From Pseudoduganella plicata (lineage in GTDB: Bacteria; Pseudomonadota; Gammaproteobacteria; Burkholderiales; Burkholderiaceae_D): a stretch of DNA of 64,000 nucleotides. The notes below the pieces were generated by a model, which was given only the letters and a program-made list of their open reading frames with translations, had not been told where the DNA came from and searched no databases. This document shows, piece after piece, positions 8,747 through 17,782 of the stretch. Both the position numbers and the translations under genes were made by a program. Location of the stretch: the NCBI RefSeq assembly GCF_004421005.1, contig NZ_CP038026.1:4340001-4404000 (forward strand), read 5' to 3'. The stretch's first letter is position 1. The number at the start of each line of letters is the position of its first letter.

Positions 8747-8957
8747 CACGCCTCCCCCACCTGGGCTGGTGCTGGTTGCCGGGTACTTGCCGCGCTGTCT
8801 TGCGGCCGGTGCCCGGCTTTTTCACGTCCTGTGCACTGTTGCGCGTGCGGTGCGACCGATTCGCGTCAACCAACATAGAATAAATATCCATACTCGAAAA
8901 CAGAACAAGAGATCCTGGAAGAGGCCTTTTCGGTAGGTAACCACTAGGAGAATCAGA

Positions 8958-9641
8958 ATGAACAAGGCAAGGATGTGGAAGAGTTTCCTGGGCGTGCCGT
9001 TGCTGGCAGTCCTGATGAGCATCGGCGCGGCACATGCCCAGTCGTTGAGCAAGGCCGATGAGAAGTCGCTGAAGGACATGGCGATGGCGAACATGACGGA
9101 AGTCGAAGCCGGTAAGCTCGCACTGCAGAAATCGCAGAATGCGGAAGTGAAAACGTTCGCCCAGCAAATGGTCGACGATCACACGAAGGGCCTGGATGAG
9201 GTGAAAGCGGTGGCACAGGCGAAAGGCGTGGCGCTGCCGACCGAACTCGATGCCAAGCACAAGGCCATGGCGAAAAAACTGGAAGGCATGTCCGGCGAGA
9301 AGTTCGACATGGCTTACATGCAAATGGGCGGCATGAAGAGCCACAAGGAAGCCAAGGCGATCGTGACGAAAGCGCAATCGAGTGCGAAGGATAGCGACGT
9401 CAAAGGCCTGGCGGCGAAGCTGCAGCCGACCATCGACCAGCACATGGGGCACGTGCAGCAGGTGCAGGCCAGCCTGAAGTCCGGCGGCACCGCCATGGGC
9501 GCCAGCGGCTCGGGCAAGACCGGCAGCAGCGCGACAATGCCGGAGTCGAAAGACAAGGTGAAGAAGGCACAGGAAACCAGCGGCAATACGGACAGCCCGG
9601 TGGATCCTGCGAATCCCGCCACCAAGCCGGTCAAGCAGTAA
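8958..9641 (+). CDS. Exported DUF4142-domain protein
   Basis: A 227-residue protein with a Sec signal peptide cleaved after AHA-Q near residue 27. The DUF4142 four-helix bundle occupies about residues 30-170 and shows the family features KSQNAEVKTFAQQMVDDHTK and HKEAKAIVTKAQ. DUF4142 proteins are ferritin-like in fold, periplasmic, and often linked to stress or envelope responses; no activity is established. The last 55 residues are a low-complexity Ser/Gly/Pro/Lys tail. A strong AGGAG site precedes the ATG, and a 17-bp hairpin follows the stop. Confidence 0.88.
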   Translation: MNKARMWKSFLGVPLLAVLMSIGAAHAQSLSKADEKSLKDMAMANMTEVEAGKLALQKSQNAEVKTFAQQMVDDHTKGLDEVKAVAQAKGVALPTELDAKHKAMAKKLEGMSGEKFDMAYMQMGGMKSHKEAKAIVTKAQSSAKDSDVKGLAAKLQPTIDQHMGHVQQVQASLKSGGTAMGASGSGKTGSSATMPESKDKVKKAQETSGNTDSPVDPANPATKPVKQ

Positions 9642-9660
9642 CCATGCAGTAATGCAACTG

Positions 9661-9702
9661 GGGACCGGCAGTCCGGGGCGAAACGCCCGGACTGCCGGTC
9701 CC
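9661..9702 (+). terminator. 17-bp perfect hairpin after the DUF4142 gene
   Basis: GGGACCGGCAGTCCGGG (9661-9677) pairs perfectly with its complement at 9686-9702 around an eight-base loop. Only TTGTGTT follows rather than a run of T, so it is a moderate intrinsic terminator. It sits between two converging genes and could serve both directions. Confidence 0.7.
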
Positions 9703-9737
9703 TTGTGTTATGGGGTGCCCACCCGGGCGCGTTCCGA

Positions 9738-10241
9738 TCACCCCAGGCGCTGCTCCGGCAGCTCGTCGCTGCCATCGGGCTCGATAGCCGGCTCGATCGT
9801 GATCTCCGTTTTCAGCGAATTGGCGACGTAGCACTTCTCGTGCGCTTCGTGATGGATGGCCGCGATGTCCTCTTCGCTGGGCCAGGCGGTGCCGCCGAAC
9901 ACGATCTGCGGGCGCAGCGTAATGTTCGTCATCGCCATGCGGCCTTCCCCGTTCTTTTCCAGCAGGCCAACGGCGCTGTCGCTGTAGCTTTCCACGACAT
10001 GGCCGCGTTTTGCCGCAATCGACAGGAAGAACAGCATGTGGCAGCTCGACGTTGCCGCGATCAGCGCTTCTTCCGGATCGACATTGTCCGCCACCGACAT
10101 CGGCAGCGGCACGGACAGCGGCGACGAGGAAGCCGGCACACGCAACCCGCCATCGAATACCCACTCGTGGGCCCGGCTGTATCGTTGGTCGAGGAAGGAC
10201 TGGCCGTTACGCTGCCATTCCACTTTGGCTTCGAATTGCAT
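9738..10241 (-). CDS. OsmC/Ohr-family peroxidase-like protein
   Basis: A 167-residue protein starting MQFEAKVEW after a GGAGAG ribosome site. The two OsmC cysteines are present, one in ATSSCHMLFFLSIAAKRG and the second in HEKCYVANSL. Such proteins reduce organic hydroperoxides in the cytoplasm using a reactive Cys pair. The first ~45 residues of the longer open frame are rejected because they do not resemble the family. It converges on the DUF4142 gene and lies downstream of the phosphatase-like gene at 10373 with a 131-base gap, so co-transcription is possible. Confidence 0.87.
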   Translation of the reverse strand: MQFEAKVEWQRNGQSFLDQRYSRAHEWVFDGGLRVPASSSPLSVPLPMSVADNVDPEEALIAATSSCHMLFFLSIAAKRGHVVESYSDSAVGLLEKNGEGRMAMTNITLRPQIVFGGTAWPSEEDIAAIHHEAHEKCYVANSLKTEITIEPAIEPDGSDELPEQRLG

Positions 10242-10372
10242 GTTATCTCTCCATGGTTGAACAAACGCTGGTAGCGCATACGGCGCCGCGCGCCCTCGGG
10301 GCAGGCGCTGCGCCGGCATGTGCGGACCGTTCTGGCGGCCAGCTGCGCCCGGAAGGCGGCGCATCGGCAGCT

Positions 10373-11287
10373 TCACGGTGGGTTATCCGATCCCGGCAAC
10401 ACCCGGCACAGTACCGCCGCCGCGTCGTCCGCCCCTTTCACCGCCAGGCTGTGCGAGCGAGACTGGTCGGCCTCGAACGTCCGCAGTTGCGCCAGCATGG
10501 GCGCCAGTCCCATCACGGCGCAGCGCCGGGCGAGTTCGCCGGCGGTCAGGAGCCGGTAGGGGTCGACGAGCCGATAAAACCCGTCCGTCATGCCCAGGAT
10601 GACGGCGCCCGGCGCCAGCGGCATCGTGAAGGTGCGGGCAACGATGGGGCCGCGCGGGGCGAGGCACAGCACGGATGGCTGAGACGCCGTGTTCTGCTCT
10701 TCGCGGCGCGCGCGCAGCATCGGCAGCAAATGCGCCTTGCGCGCCACCGCATCGACGATGCCGTCGTCCGCCAGCTGTTTCAGCTGCGCCTGGAGGATGG
10801 CTTCCTGGGGATTGACGTGCGGGTCGATGTCCTGGATCGATGCGTCGCCATCGAACAGCAGCGTCTTGCAGTCGCCCACGCACCACGCCTGCAAGGTGGT
10901 CGTTTCCTCCGTGTGCACGATGCGCAGCCAGCTCAGGGCAGCGATAGGCCACGCATGCAGCGGCACGTCCGCCCCGCCGATGCGGTCGAGAAAGGCGGCA
11001 TGCGTTTTGGCCAATGCCAGGCGCACGCTGTCGCCCTGCGACCGGTCGCGCCGCAGGTGCGGCTCCAGCAGGCGGCAGAACGTCCGCACGAACCAGACCA
11101 CGTCGCCTTGCTCCGCGTCGATGTGGTCCATCTCCGCGACGGAGGTGCCGCCGTCGAGGACAAGGATGTCGGTCAGGTCGTCCTGCCCGAAAACGGCGAT
11201 CAGGTCTTCATTGTGGGTGGCGGTCGCACCGTCGCAAACGGTGTCGATCGTCAGTTGCGGGCGCACGCCGCGCGGCGCATTGTCCAT
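10373..11287 (-). CDS. PP2C-like protein phosphatase
   Basis: A 304-residue cytoplasmic protein with scattered PP2C (PPM) motifs: THNEDLIAVF near residue 24, ILVLDGGTSV with Asp45, VILGMTDGFYRLV, and KGADDAAAVLCRV at the C-terminus. These Asp residues normally hold two metal ions for dephosphorylating Ser/Thr phosphoproteins. The canonical DG-GG motif is LDGGTS here, so divergent metal binding is possible. No kinase gene is adjacent. It may be cotranscribed with the M15-like gene upstream (46-base gap). Confidence 0.7.
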   Translation of the reverse strand: MDNAPRGVRPQLTIDTVCDGATATHNEDLIAVFGQDDLTDILVLDGGTSVAEMDHIDAEQGDVVWFVRTFCRLLEPHLRRDRSQGDSVRLALAKTHAAFLDRIGGADVPLHAWPIAALSWLRIVHTEETTTLQAWCVGDCKTLLFDGDASIQDIDPHVNPQEAILQAQLKQLADDGIVDAVARKAHLLPMLRARREEQNTASQPSVLCLAPRGPIVARTFTMPLAPGAVILGMTDGFYRLVDPYRLLTAGELARRCAVMGLAPMLAQLRTFEADQSRSHSLAVKGADDAAAVLCRVLPGSDNPP

Positions 11288-11333
11288 GTCTGTCCCGGCG
11301 ATGGAATCGTTGTGCCGATTCTAACATTGGACA

Positions 11334-11944
11334 TCAGGCATTGCGGCCCAGCGTCTTGCGTCCGGTGGCGGACCAATGCGGCTTGTCGCTGCTGCCACCG
11401 ACGAACTTGATGACGCCATACGTCGCGCCCACGGCGATCAGCTGCGGGTTCATGCCGGAGCGGGGCAGCCGGTCCAGCACGATCTCCTTGCCGGCGGCAT
11501 CGCGGATGCGCACGGTGCCGCGCCAGGATATCGTCATATCGATGGCGCGGCCGTCGATGTGCAGCGATGCCAGCGCCGGCGCCGTGCGCAAGCCGCTCAT
11601 GCCGAACGCCCCCACCATGTCCTGCGCGGCCCGCACGCTTTCCCTGGGCGTCGCATGCGCCCAGCGGATCGGTACACCCGGCATCGAAGGCACGTCGGCC
11701 GGATCGATCTTGCCGCGTGCGATCTTCCAGCTCCAGTGCATCAGGTAGGCCCGCTCGCGTGGGCGCAACGTGGCGGTGATGCGCACGCGGATGTTGGCCG
11801 CGGCCATCGCCGCCAGGAACGCTTCCACGGCGGCGCGGAACGGCTCCGCCAGATCCTGCGGCGACCGGCTGCCCGGGAAGCGCTGCACCCAGTGGGCGCC
11901 GCTCAGGTCGTCGCTCGGCGCTTCGGGGGGGCAGTTGCGGGCAT
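11334..11944 (-). CDS. M15-like (LD/DD-carboxypeptidase fold) protein, N-terminal frame uncertain
   Basis: The C-terminal part has M15/VanY-type zinc-site motifs: RITATLRPRERAYLMHW, SLHIDGRAIDM and DKPHWS. Such enzymes cleave or bind peptidoglycan stem peptides, but there is no signal peptide, so its site of action is unclear. The start is a problem. ATG 11944 has a well-placed GGAG, yet is one frame away from the domain; adding one base to the G7 run at 11925-11931 gives MPATAPPPEAPSDDL and then the domain. The open frame itself reaches back to 12146, overlapping the divergent tag gene, which is less likely. Confidence 0.6.
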
Positions 11945-12060
11945 ACCGGTCTCCAATAGGTGTTGCATCGCATTTCGAGCAGGGAGCGCTGGCTTCAGCC
12001 GCCGCCGCGGTGTCTCCGCCGGCTTCCCGCCGCGTACCATTTATACTGCGATTTTCCAAA

Positions 12061-12690
12061 ATGTCGCGCACGACCATGTCCAGCCAACCCACGCCCTCCG
12101 CTGCGCCAGCCCGGCCGACCCGCTGCGGCTGGGTCAATCCCGCCAATCCCCGCTATCTCGCTTACCACGACGAGGAATGGGGCGTGCCTTGCCACGACGA
12201 AGTGCGTCTGTTCGAGATGCTCAATCTGGAGGGCGCGCAGGCGGGCCTGTCGTGGGAAACGATCCTGAACAAGCGGGAGAGCTATCGCGCAGCGTTCGAC
12301 GGCTGGGATGCCGTGAAGATCGCCGCATACGGGCCGGACAAGGTGGCGCGGCTGCTGCAGGATCCCGGCATCGTGCGCAACCGCCTGAAGGTGGCCGCCG
12401 CCATCGCCAACGCCCAGGCTTACCTGCGCCTGCGCGACGAGGGCCAGACGCTCGACAGCTTCCTGTGGGCCTATGTCGACGGAAATCCCCTCTGCAATCG
12501 CATTGTCGCGCCGGGCGACCGGCCGGCCAGGACGGCGCTGTCCGACCGCCTCTCGAAAGACCTGGGCAAGCGCCGCTTCAAGTTTGTCGGTTCGACCATT
12601 GTCTACGCCTACATGCAGGGTATCGGCATGGTCAACGATCACGACCTGGCCTGCTTCCGACAGCGCGAGTGCGCCAGGTTGGGCGCCTGA
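12061..12690 (+). CDS. tag: DNA-3-methyladenine glycosylase I
   Basis: A 209-residue cytoplasmic base-excision enzyme that removes 3-methyladenine from alkylated DNA. Diagnostic features are RCGWVNPANPRYLAYHDEEW near the N-terminus, LFEMLNLEGAQAGLSWETIL, and the C-terminal NDHDLACFRQREC that supplies His and Cys ligands of the Tag zinc site. ATG 12061 is used; ATG 12076 is an equally plausible start. It is followed after one base by the MnmC-like gene, so the two form an operon. Confidence 0.93.
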   Translation: MSRTTMSSQPTPSAAPARPTRCGWVNPANPRYLAYHDEEWGVPCHDEVRLFEMLNLEGAQAGLSWETILNKRESYRAAFDGWDAVKIAAYGPDKVARLLQDPGIVRNRLKVAAAIANAQAYLRLRDEGQTLDSFLWAYVDGNPLCNRIVAPGDRPARTALSDRLSKDLGKRRFKFVGSTIVYAYMQGIGMVNDHDLACFRQRECARLGA

Positions 12691-12691
12691 G

Positions 12692-14380
12692 ATGGCATAC
12701 GTCGTTCTCGATACGGGCTTCGGCCGCGGCGAGCGCTTTGCCGCCGCGCGCGGCGAGGGGCGCGGCTTGCACTACATCGCCGTGCTGGCCGATCTGCCGC
12801 CGGCGCACACTATCGCCGCCGCCGACCTGCGCGCGGCCTGGCCGACCGCCGTCCCGGGCCTGCACCGGATCGTGCTGGACGACGGCCGCACGACGCTCGA
12901 CCTGCTGCTGGGCGATATCGACACCGGCATCGGTGAACTGAGTGCGCGGGTCGACGAGTTTCATGTGCCCGCGCCACTGGCGTCGCCGCGCGCGCTGGGC
13001 AAGCTGGCGGTGCCCGATGCGCTGTTAGCGGCGTGCGATGGCGACGACGGCTGGCGCCGTGCGTTGCGCGCGGCCGGCTTCTCCTGGCCGGACAATGACG
13101 GCACGCCCGGCTGGCTGCATGCCCGCTACACGAGCCGCAAGCCGCAGCCGCCGCGCCGCCCCGCGCCGGTGCGCACTGCCATCGTCATCGGCGCCGGCGT
13201 AGCGGGCAGCGCCGCATGCGAACGCCTGTGCGCGCGCGGCTGGGACGTGACGTTGATCGAACGCCATGCCGAACCGGCCACGGAGGCATCCGGCAACCGC
13301 GCCGGCATCTTCATGCCGCTGCTGTCGCGGGATGACAATATCCCGACCCGGCTGACGCGCGCTGCCTATCTGTATGCCATGCGCACGTGGCAGCGGTTGG
13401 GTGGACTGGCCCCGGACGGCGTGCCGATGCTGGGGGCGCAGTGCGGCGTGCTGCAACTGGCGCGCGATAGCCAGCACGCGGTGCTGCAGCGGGAAGTGGT
13501 AGCGCAGTGGCGCTATCCGGATGAATTCGTCCGCTGGCTCGACGACAACGCGGCATCGGCGCTGCTGGGGGCGGCCACGCCGCATGGTGCCTGGCTGTTC
13601 GGGCAGGGCGGCTGGGCCAATCCGGCGTCGATCTGCCGCGCCATGCTGGCCGCATGCGGCGCAAGACTGCGGCGCATCTTCCACGCCGAAGCCCTTCGGC
13701 TGGAGCGCCGCGACGAAGCCTGGCATGTTGTCGGCGCTGACGGCGGCGTCATCGCCAGCGCCGCCCACGTGATCGTCGCCAATGGCGCCGGCGCGATGAC
13801 GCTGGCGCAAACGGCGCCGCTGCCGCTGTATACGATGCGCGGCCAGGTCACTCACCTGGAACGGGAACGGTTTGCCGGACCGGCGCTGGTGGTCTGCCGC
13901 GAGGCCTACATGACGCCGGCGGTGGACGGCATCGTCAGCGTCGGCGCCACTTACGACAAGGACGACGAGCGCGCGCTCAGGCCCGCCAGCCAGGCCGAGA
14001 ACCTCGCCAGGGCGCGCGAGATCCTGGGCGCGGGCCGCGTCCCGGCCGACTTGCCGCTGCAGGGCCGCGTGGGGCTGCGCTGCATGGCGCCGGACCGCTT
14101 GCCACTCGTTGGCGCCTTGCCCGATTACACCGCTGCCGGCCAGCCGGAACGGTTGCGCGACGTGACACGTCATCCCGGCCTGCACACGCTGCTCGGTTAC
14201 GCGTCGCGGGGCCTGATCTGGGCGCCGCTGGCGGCCGAACTGCTGGCGTGCCAGCTGGAAGACGCGCCGCTGCCGCTGGAGGCAAGCCTGGCGACGGCGC
14301 TGGACCCGGCCCGGTTTTTGTTGAAAGAGCGCAAACGGCATCCCGCCGCCGGAAGTGTCGCAATCCCGCCAAAACCTTGA
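12692..14380 (+). CDS. mnmC: MnmC-like tRNA-modification oxidoreductase with eroded methyltransferase half
   Basis: A 562-residue protein. The C-terminal half is the FAD-dependent MnmC oxidoreductase that converts cmnm5(s2)U34 of tRNA to nm5(s2)U: FAD-binding GAGVAGSAACERL at 167, EASGNRAGIFMPLLSRDDN, and GLHTLLGYASRGLIWAPL. The N-terminal ~130 residues correspond to the methyltransferase but begin only at the LDTGFGRG motif, lacking the usual first ~50 residues. The catalytic block normally read as DGFAP is VDEFHVPAPLASP. I infer that the methylation step is lost and only the oxidase part functions. It starts one base after tag. Confidence 0.82.
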   Translation: MAYVVLDTGFGRGERFAAARGEGRGLHYIAVLADLPPAHTIAAADLRAAWPTAVPGLHRIVLDDGRTTLDLLLGDIDTGIGELSARVDEFHVPAPLASPRALGKLAVPDALLAACDGDDGWRRALRAAGFSWPDNDGTPGWLHARYTSRKPQPPRRPAPVRTAIVIGAGVAGSAACERLCARGWDVTLIERHAEPATEASGNRAGIFMPLLSRDDNIPTRLTRAAYLYAMRTWQRLGGLAPDGVPMLGAQCGVLQLARDSQHAVLQREVVAQWRYPDEFVRWLDDNAASALLGAATPHGAWLFGQGGWANPASICRAMLAACGARLRRIFHAEALRLERRDEAWHVVGADGGVIASAAHVIVANGAGAMTLAQTAPLPLYTMRGQVTHLERERFAGPALVVCREAYMTPAVDGIVSVGATYDKDDERALRPASQAENLARAREILGAGRVPADLPLQGRVGLRCMAPDRLPLVGALPDYTAAGQPERLRDVTRHPGLHTLLGYASRGLIWAPLAAELLACQLEDAPLPLEASLATALDPARFLLKERKRHPAAGSVAIPPKP

Positions 14381-14471
14381 TTTAACAGGGCCATGGCGCG
14401 GTTTGATGCGTATTGCCTTGCGGCATCACGATATAATCCGTTCCAACGAAATCGCGGTGGAGACGCACAGG

Positions 14472-15173
14472 ATGGACGATCATACCGGCTCCCCCGAGCT
14501 GTTCATGTTTCTGGCTTCCACAGTACACGACATGAAAAATTCGATCAGCGTCCTGGGTGGCACGCTGGAGAATCTGCTCGACCAGGCCAGACCCGAAACC
14601 CACAGCGGTCCCGAATATCCGCAGATGGCGCAGATGCTGTACCAGACCCGGCGCCTGTCGGACAATCTGATGCAGCTGCTGGCGCTGTACAAGGAAGTCG
14701 GCAAGCCGACCTACCCGTTCGAGCCGAACACGGTACCCGTGCGCGAGCTGGTGCAGCAGGTGGCCGGCCAGGCCCGCGTGCTGCTCGAATCGAAGGGGAT
14801 CGTGCTGGAAGTGCAATACCCGGCCGACCTGCTGTGGACCTTCGACGAGGACCTCGTGATCGGCGTGCTGGCGCATGCCGTCAACAACGCGGTGCGCTAC
14901 ACGCGCGACCGCATTCGCCTGACCATCGGCGAACGTGACGGCATGCTGGAATTGACCGTGGCCGACAACGGCATGGGCTTTCCGCCGTCGATGCTCGAAG
15001 CGGGCACGCAGGTGGGGCAAGGCGTCAATTTCCTCACCAACAGCAGCGGCCTGGGGCTGTTCTTCGCCAGCGAGGTGGCGCGGATGCACCGGCGCCGCCA
15101 GCTGACGGGCGCCATCCGCCTGGAAAACGCCGGACCGCTCGGCGGCGGCCGTTTCGTGCTGATGCTGCCATGA
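14472..15173 (+). CDS. Soluble sensor histidine kinase
   Basis: A 233-residue kinase with no membrane segment. The phospho-acceptor region STVHDMKNSISVLGG puts His at residue 19, and the ATPase domain shows the N-box HAVNNAVRYTRD, G1 box VADNGMGFP and G2 box GLGLFFASEVA. There is no sensing domain, so input must come through another protein. It is followed ten bases later by a response regulator with TPR repeats, and the two almost certainly form a signalling pair. A longer frame to 14355 exists but adds no recognisable domain. Confidence 0.85.
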   Translation: MDDHTGSPELFMFLASTVHDMKNSISVLGGTLENLLDQARPETHSGPEYPQMAQMLYQTRRLSDNLMQLLALYKEVGKPTYPFEPNTVPVRELVQQVAGQARVLLESKGIVLEVQYPADLLWTFDEDLVIGVLAHAVNNAVRYTRDRIRLTIGERDGMLELTVADNGMGFPPSMLEAGTQVGQGVNFLTNSSGLGLFFASEVARMHRRRQLTGAIRLENAGPLGGGRFVLMLP

Positions 15174-15183
15174 GCGCGCGATC

Positions 15184-16908
15184 ATGAGTACAACCTATGT
15201 CACGGCCGCCGGTGCGCCCACTTCGGAAAGCGCGGACGTCGAGTGGAGCGAGAAGCGCTACCTGATCGTCGACGACTTCGTCGGCATCCGCCAGCTGCTG
15301 CGCGAATCGTTGCGCAATATCGGCGCCAGGCACATCGACCAGGCATCGTCAGGCGGCGAAGCCATGACGCTGCTGCTGCGCACCCATTACGACGTGGTGC
15401 TGTGCGACTTTAACCTGGGCGAGGGCAAGAACGGCCAGCAGGTGCTGGAGGAGGCGCGCGTGCGCAACCTGATGATCCCCAGCAGCGTATGGCTGATGGT
15501 GTCTGCCGAGAAGAGCGTCGAATCCGTCATGGGCGCAGCCGAGCACCAGCCGGACGCCTACATCATCAAGCCGATCACGGAGGGCGTGCTGCTGACGCGC
15601 CTGAACCGCGTCTGGCACAAGAAGCAGGTGTTCCGCGAGATCGATGCCGCATATATCGAGAAGGACTATCTGCGCGCGGCCAGGCTGTGCGATGCGCAGG
15701 TGGCGCAGCACAAGGTGCACGAGATCGACCTGATGCGCATGAAGGCGACGTTGCTGCTGAAGGCGGGCGAACCGGACAAGGCCCGCGCCGTCTACGAGCG
15801 GCTCCTGGAAGAACGCGAATTTAACTGGGCGCGCACGGGCCTGGGCAGAATCCGCATGGCCAACGGCGACCACGAGGCGGCGCGCCAGATGTTCCAGGGT
15901 GTTATCGCGGAAAACCGCTTTTATATTGACGCCTATGACCAGCTTGCCACGTCGCTGACGCTGCTGGGGCGCCACGACGACGCGTGCGGCGTGCTGGAAA
16001 AGGCCGCCAAGCTGTCGCCCAACGCCGTGCAGCGCCAGCGCAGCCTGGGCAACACCGCCCTGCGGATCGGCAATATCCCGCTGGCCGAACATGCGTTCCG
16101 CAAGTGCCTCGCCATCGGCGAATACTCGATCAACAAAACGGTGGACGCGTTCTTCGGCATGGCGCGCGTGTGCGGCCAGAAGAACGACATCAAGGAGGCG
16201 CTGCGGCTGCTGGCCGCCGCGCAGCGCGACTTTCCGGGCGAGCTGGTGAAGCTGCGCGCAAAGATCACCGAGGGGCTGGTCTACCACGAAAGCGGCGACT
16301 TCCGCCGCGCCCGCAAGTCCGGCGACGAACTGGAGGCGCTGCTGGGGAAGGAGAAGAAGCGTCCCCAGACGGCCCTGTGCATCGAGATGGCGACCTTGCT
16401 GTTTGCCGTCGGCGTCAAGGACGCGCCGGCCGAGCTGCTGTGCCACGTCGTGCGCAACAACCACGACAATCCTGTACTGGTCGAGGAAGTGCAGGCGATC
16501 TTCGACAAGGCGCGCCTGAGCGAGGAGGGCATGGCGATGATCGCCGAGGCGCGCCGCGAAGCGTCCGAGATGATGAACAAGGGTGTGCTGCTGTGGAAGA
16601 CGGGCAAGCTGGCCGAAGCCGTCGAATGGATGCGCGAAGCGCGCGTGCGCTTGCCGGACAATATGCGCATCCTGTTCAATTCGGCGCAGATGCTGATCAA
16701 CCAAATGCAGCTGCACGGCTACGACGAGGCGCTGATGATCGAGGCGAACGGTGTGCTGATGCACGTGGACGAACTGGCGGCCGGCCAGCAGCGCTTTGCC
16801 CAGCTGGTGGAGCAGCTGCAGATGCTGATCCCCGGCCGCGCGCAGACGCCCGAGGCCGTCGACGCGGAGCTCGAAGCGCTGCGTGGCGCGGCGCCCGCGG
16901 AGGCTTGA
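15184..16908 (+). CDS. Response regulator with C-terminal TPR repeats
   Basis: A 574-residue protein. The receiver domain (residues 25-145) has acidic pair DD30-31, phospho-acceptor Asp75 in VVLCDFNLGEGKNG and Lys129 in YIIKP. The rest is a helical tetratricopeptide array (for example ALRIGNIPLAEHAFRKCLAIG), with no DNA-binding or enzymatic output. It therefore signals through protein-protein contact. It is cotranscribed with the kinase immediately upstream. Similar CheY-TPR proteins occur widely in Oxalobacteraceae and related bacteria, with no fixed function known to me. Confidence 0.85.
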   Translation: MSTTYVTAAGAPTSESADVEWSEKRYLIVDDFVGIRQLLRESLRNIGARHIDQASSGGEAMTLLLRTHYDVVLCDFNLGEGKNGQQVLEEARVRNLMIPSSVWLMVSAEKSVESVMGAAEHQPDAYIIKPITEGVLLTRLNRVWHKKQVFREIDAAYIEKDYLRAARLCDAQVAQHKVHEIDLMRMKATLLLKAGEPDKARAVYERLLEEREFNWARTGLGRIRMANGDHEAARQMFQGVIAENRFYIDAYDQLATSLTLLGRHDDACGVLEKAAKLSPNAVQRQRSLGNTALRIGNIPLAEHAFRKCLAIGEYSINKTVDAFFGMARVCGQKNDIKEALRLLAAAQRDFPGELVKLRAKITEGLVYHESGDFRRARKSGDELEALLGKEKKRPQTALCIEMATLLFAVGVKDAPAELLCHVVRNNHDNPVLVEEVQAIFDKARLSEEGMAMIAEARREASEMMNKGVLLWKTGKLAEAVEWMREARVRLPDNMRILFNSAQMLINQMQLHGYDEALMIEANGVLMHVDELAAGQQRFAQLVEQLQMLIPGRAQTPEAVDAELEALRGAAPAEA

Positions 16909-16949
16909 CGGCGTACTTCCGTGGCCCCGGCGACGCGCCCGTCTCCTGG

Positions 16950-17630
16950 TTACTCTTTCGGCTTGGTCCCCGCCTTGCGCGCGGCCGGCTTGCGCGCGGC
17001 ATCGGTGTCGGCGGCGGTGTCGGCGGCGGTCTCTTTCGACGCTTCCGACGGCTGGACGCTGTTGTCCTGCGCCGTCGGCACCGGCGACGTCGGCGACACC
17101 TTGCCACCACTATCCGGCGCCACGGCCGAACTCACGGCCTGCGTGAACTGCTCCTGCAGCAGGTTCCACCACGCGGCCGGGTTGGCCATCTGTGCGGTGG
17201 CCGCGGTGGCGGCATCCGGCTTCGGGGGCACCTTCGCTTCCTCGGCCGGCCTGGCCGGCGCCTTGCCCGCAGCGGCTTTGGCCGGGTCGGCGTGCTGGAA
17301 GAACGCGGCGGCATACGGATTGTCGCGGCCCTGCTGCATCGCCTCGGCCATCGTCTGGCCCATCGTCTTCAAGGTGGCAATCGTATTGCGCTGCACCTCC
17401 AGCGCCTGGATGCTACTGCGCAGCATTGCCGTATTCAGGTTCAGCCATGATTCCACGGCCTTCAGGTCGCTGATTTTCTTGTCCAGCTCATCGACGGACA
17501 ACGTGGGAGTGGCAAGGCTCGGCAGCGACATGCCGGGCACGCCCATGCTGCCCCACAGGTTCTTCACGAAATCCAGCGTGTCCGTCATCGCGGCAGCGCC
17601 GGGGATATTTGGCATTTGCGGTGTGCTCAT
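16950..17630 (-). CDS. phaM: PhaM-type polyhydroxyalkanoate granule regulatory protein
   Basis: A 226-residue protein with the PhaM core: TDTLDFVKNLWGSMG, LDKKISDLKAVESWLNLN and LRSSIQALEVQRNTIATL, followed by a Pro/Ala-rich linker and a short basic Ala/Lys tail (ARKPAARKAG). In Cupriavidus, PhaM binds PHA synthase and DNA, activating the synthase and distributing granules with the chromosome; the basic tail is the DNA-binding part. It implies that the organism makes polyhydroxyalkanoate, although no pha gene lies in this window. Divergent from the DUF3108 gene at 17783. Confidence 0.85.
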   Translation of the reverse strand: MSTPQMPNIPGAAAMTDTLDFVKNLWGSMGVPGMSLPSLATPTLSVDELDKKISDLKAVESWLNLNTAMLRSSIQALEVQRNTIATLKTMGQTMAEAMQQGRDNPYAAAFFQHADPAKAAAGKAPARPAEEAKVPPKPDAATAATAQMANPAAWWNLLQEQFTQAVSSAVAPDSGGKVSPTSPVPTAQDNSVQPSEASKETAADTAADTDAARKPAARKAGTKPKE

Positions 17631-17782
17631 CTTTGTCTCCTGAGGCAGCGCATCGGCGCTTCCAAAATGGCCCTGCAGGTCGGCGAGGGGCGGCGCCTAG
17701 CGTAGCAGATAGTTACCATCTGCGGAGTAAAAGTTACCCCTTGCGAAACGCAAGGCGTCGGCAGAGACGCTACACTACCGCC

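Noticed and set aside
9661..9702. Treating the long hairpin as a REP element.
   Set aside because: Its sequence is not shared with the other repeats and its position directly after a stop fits a terminator.
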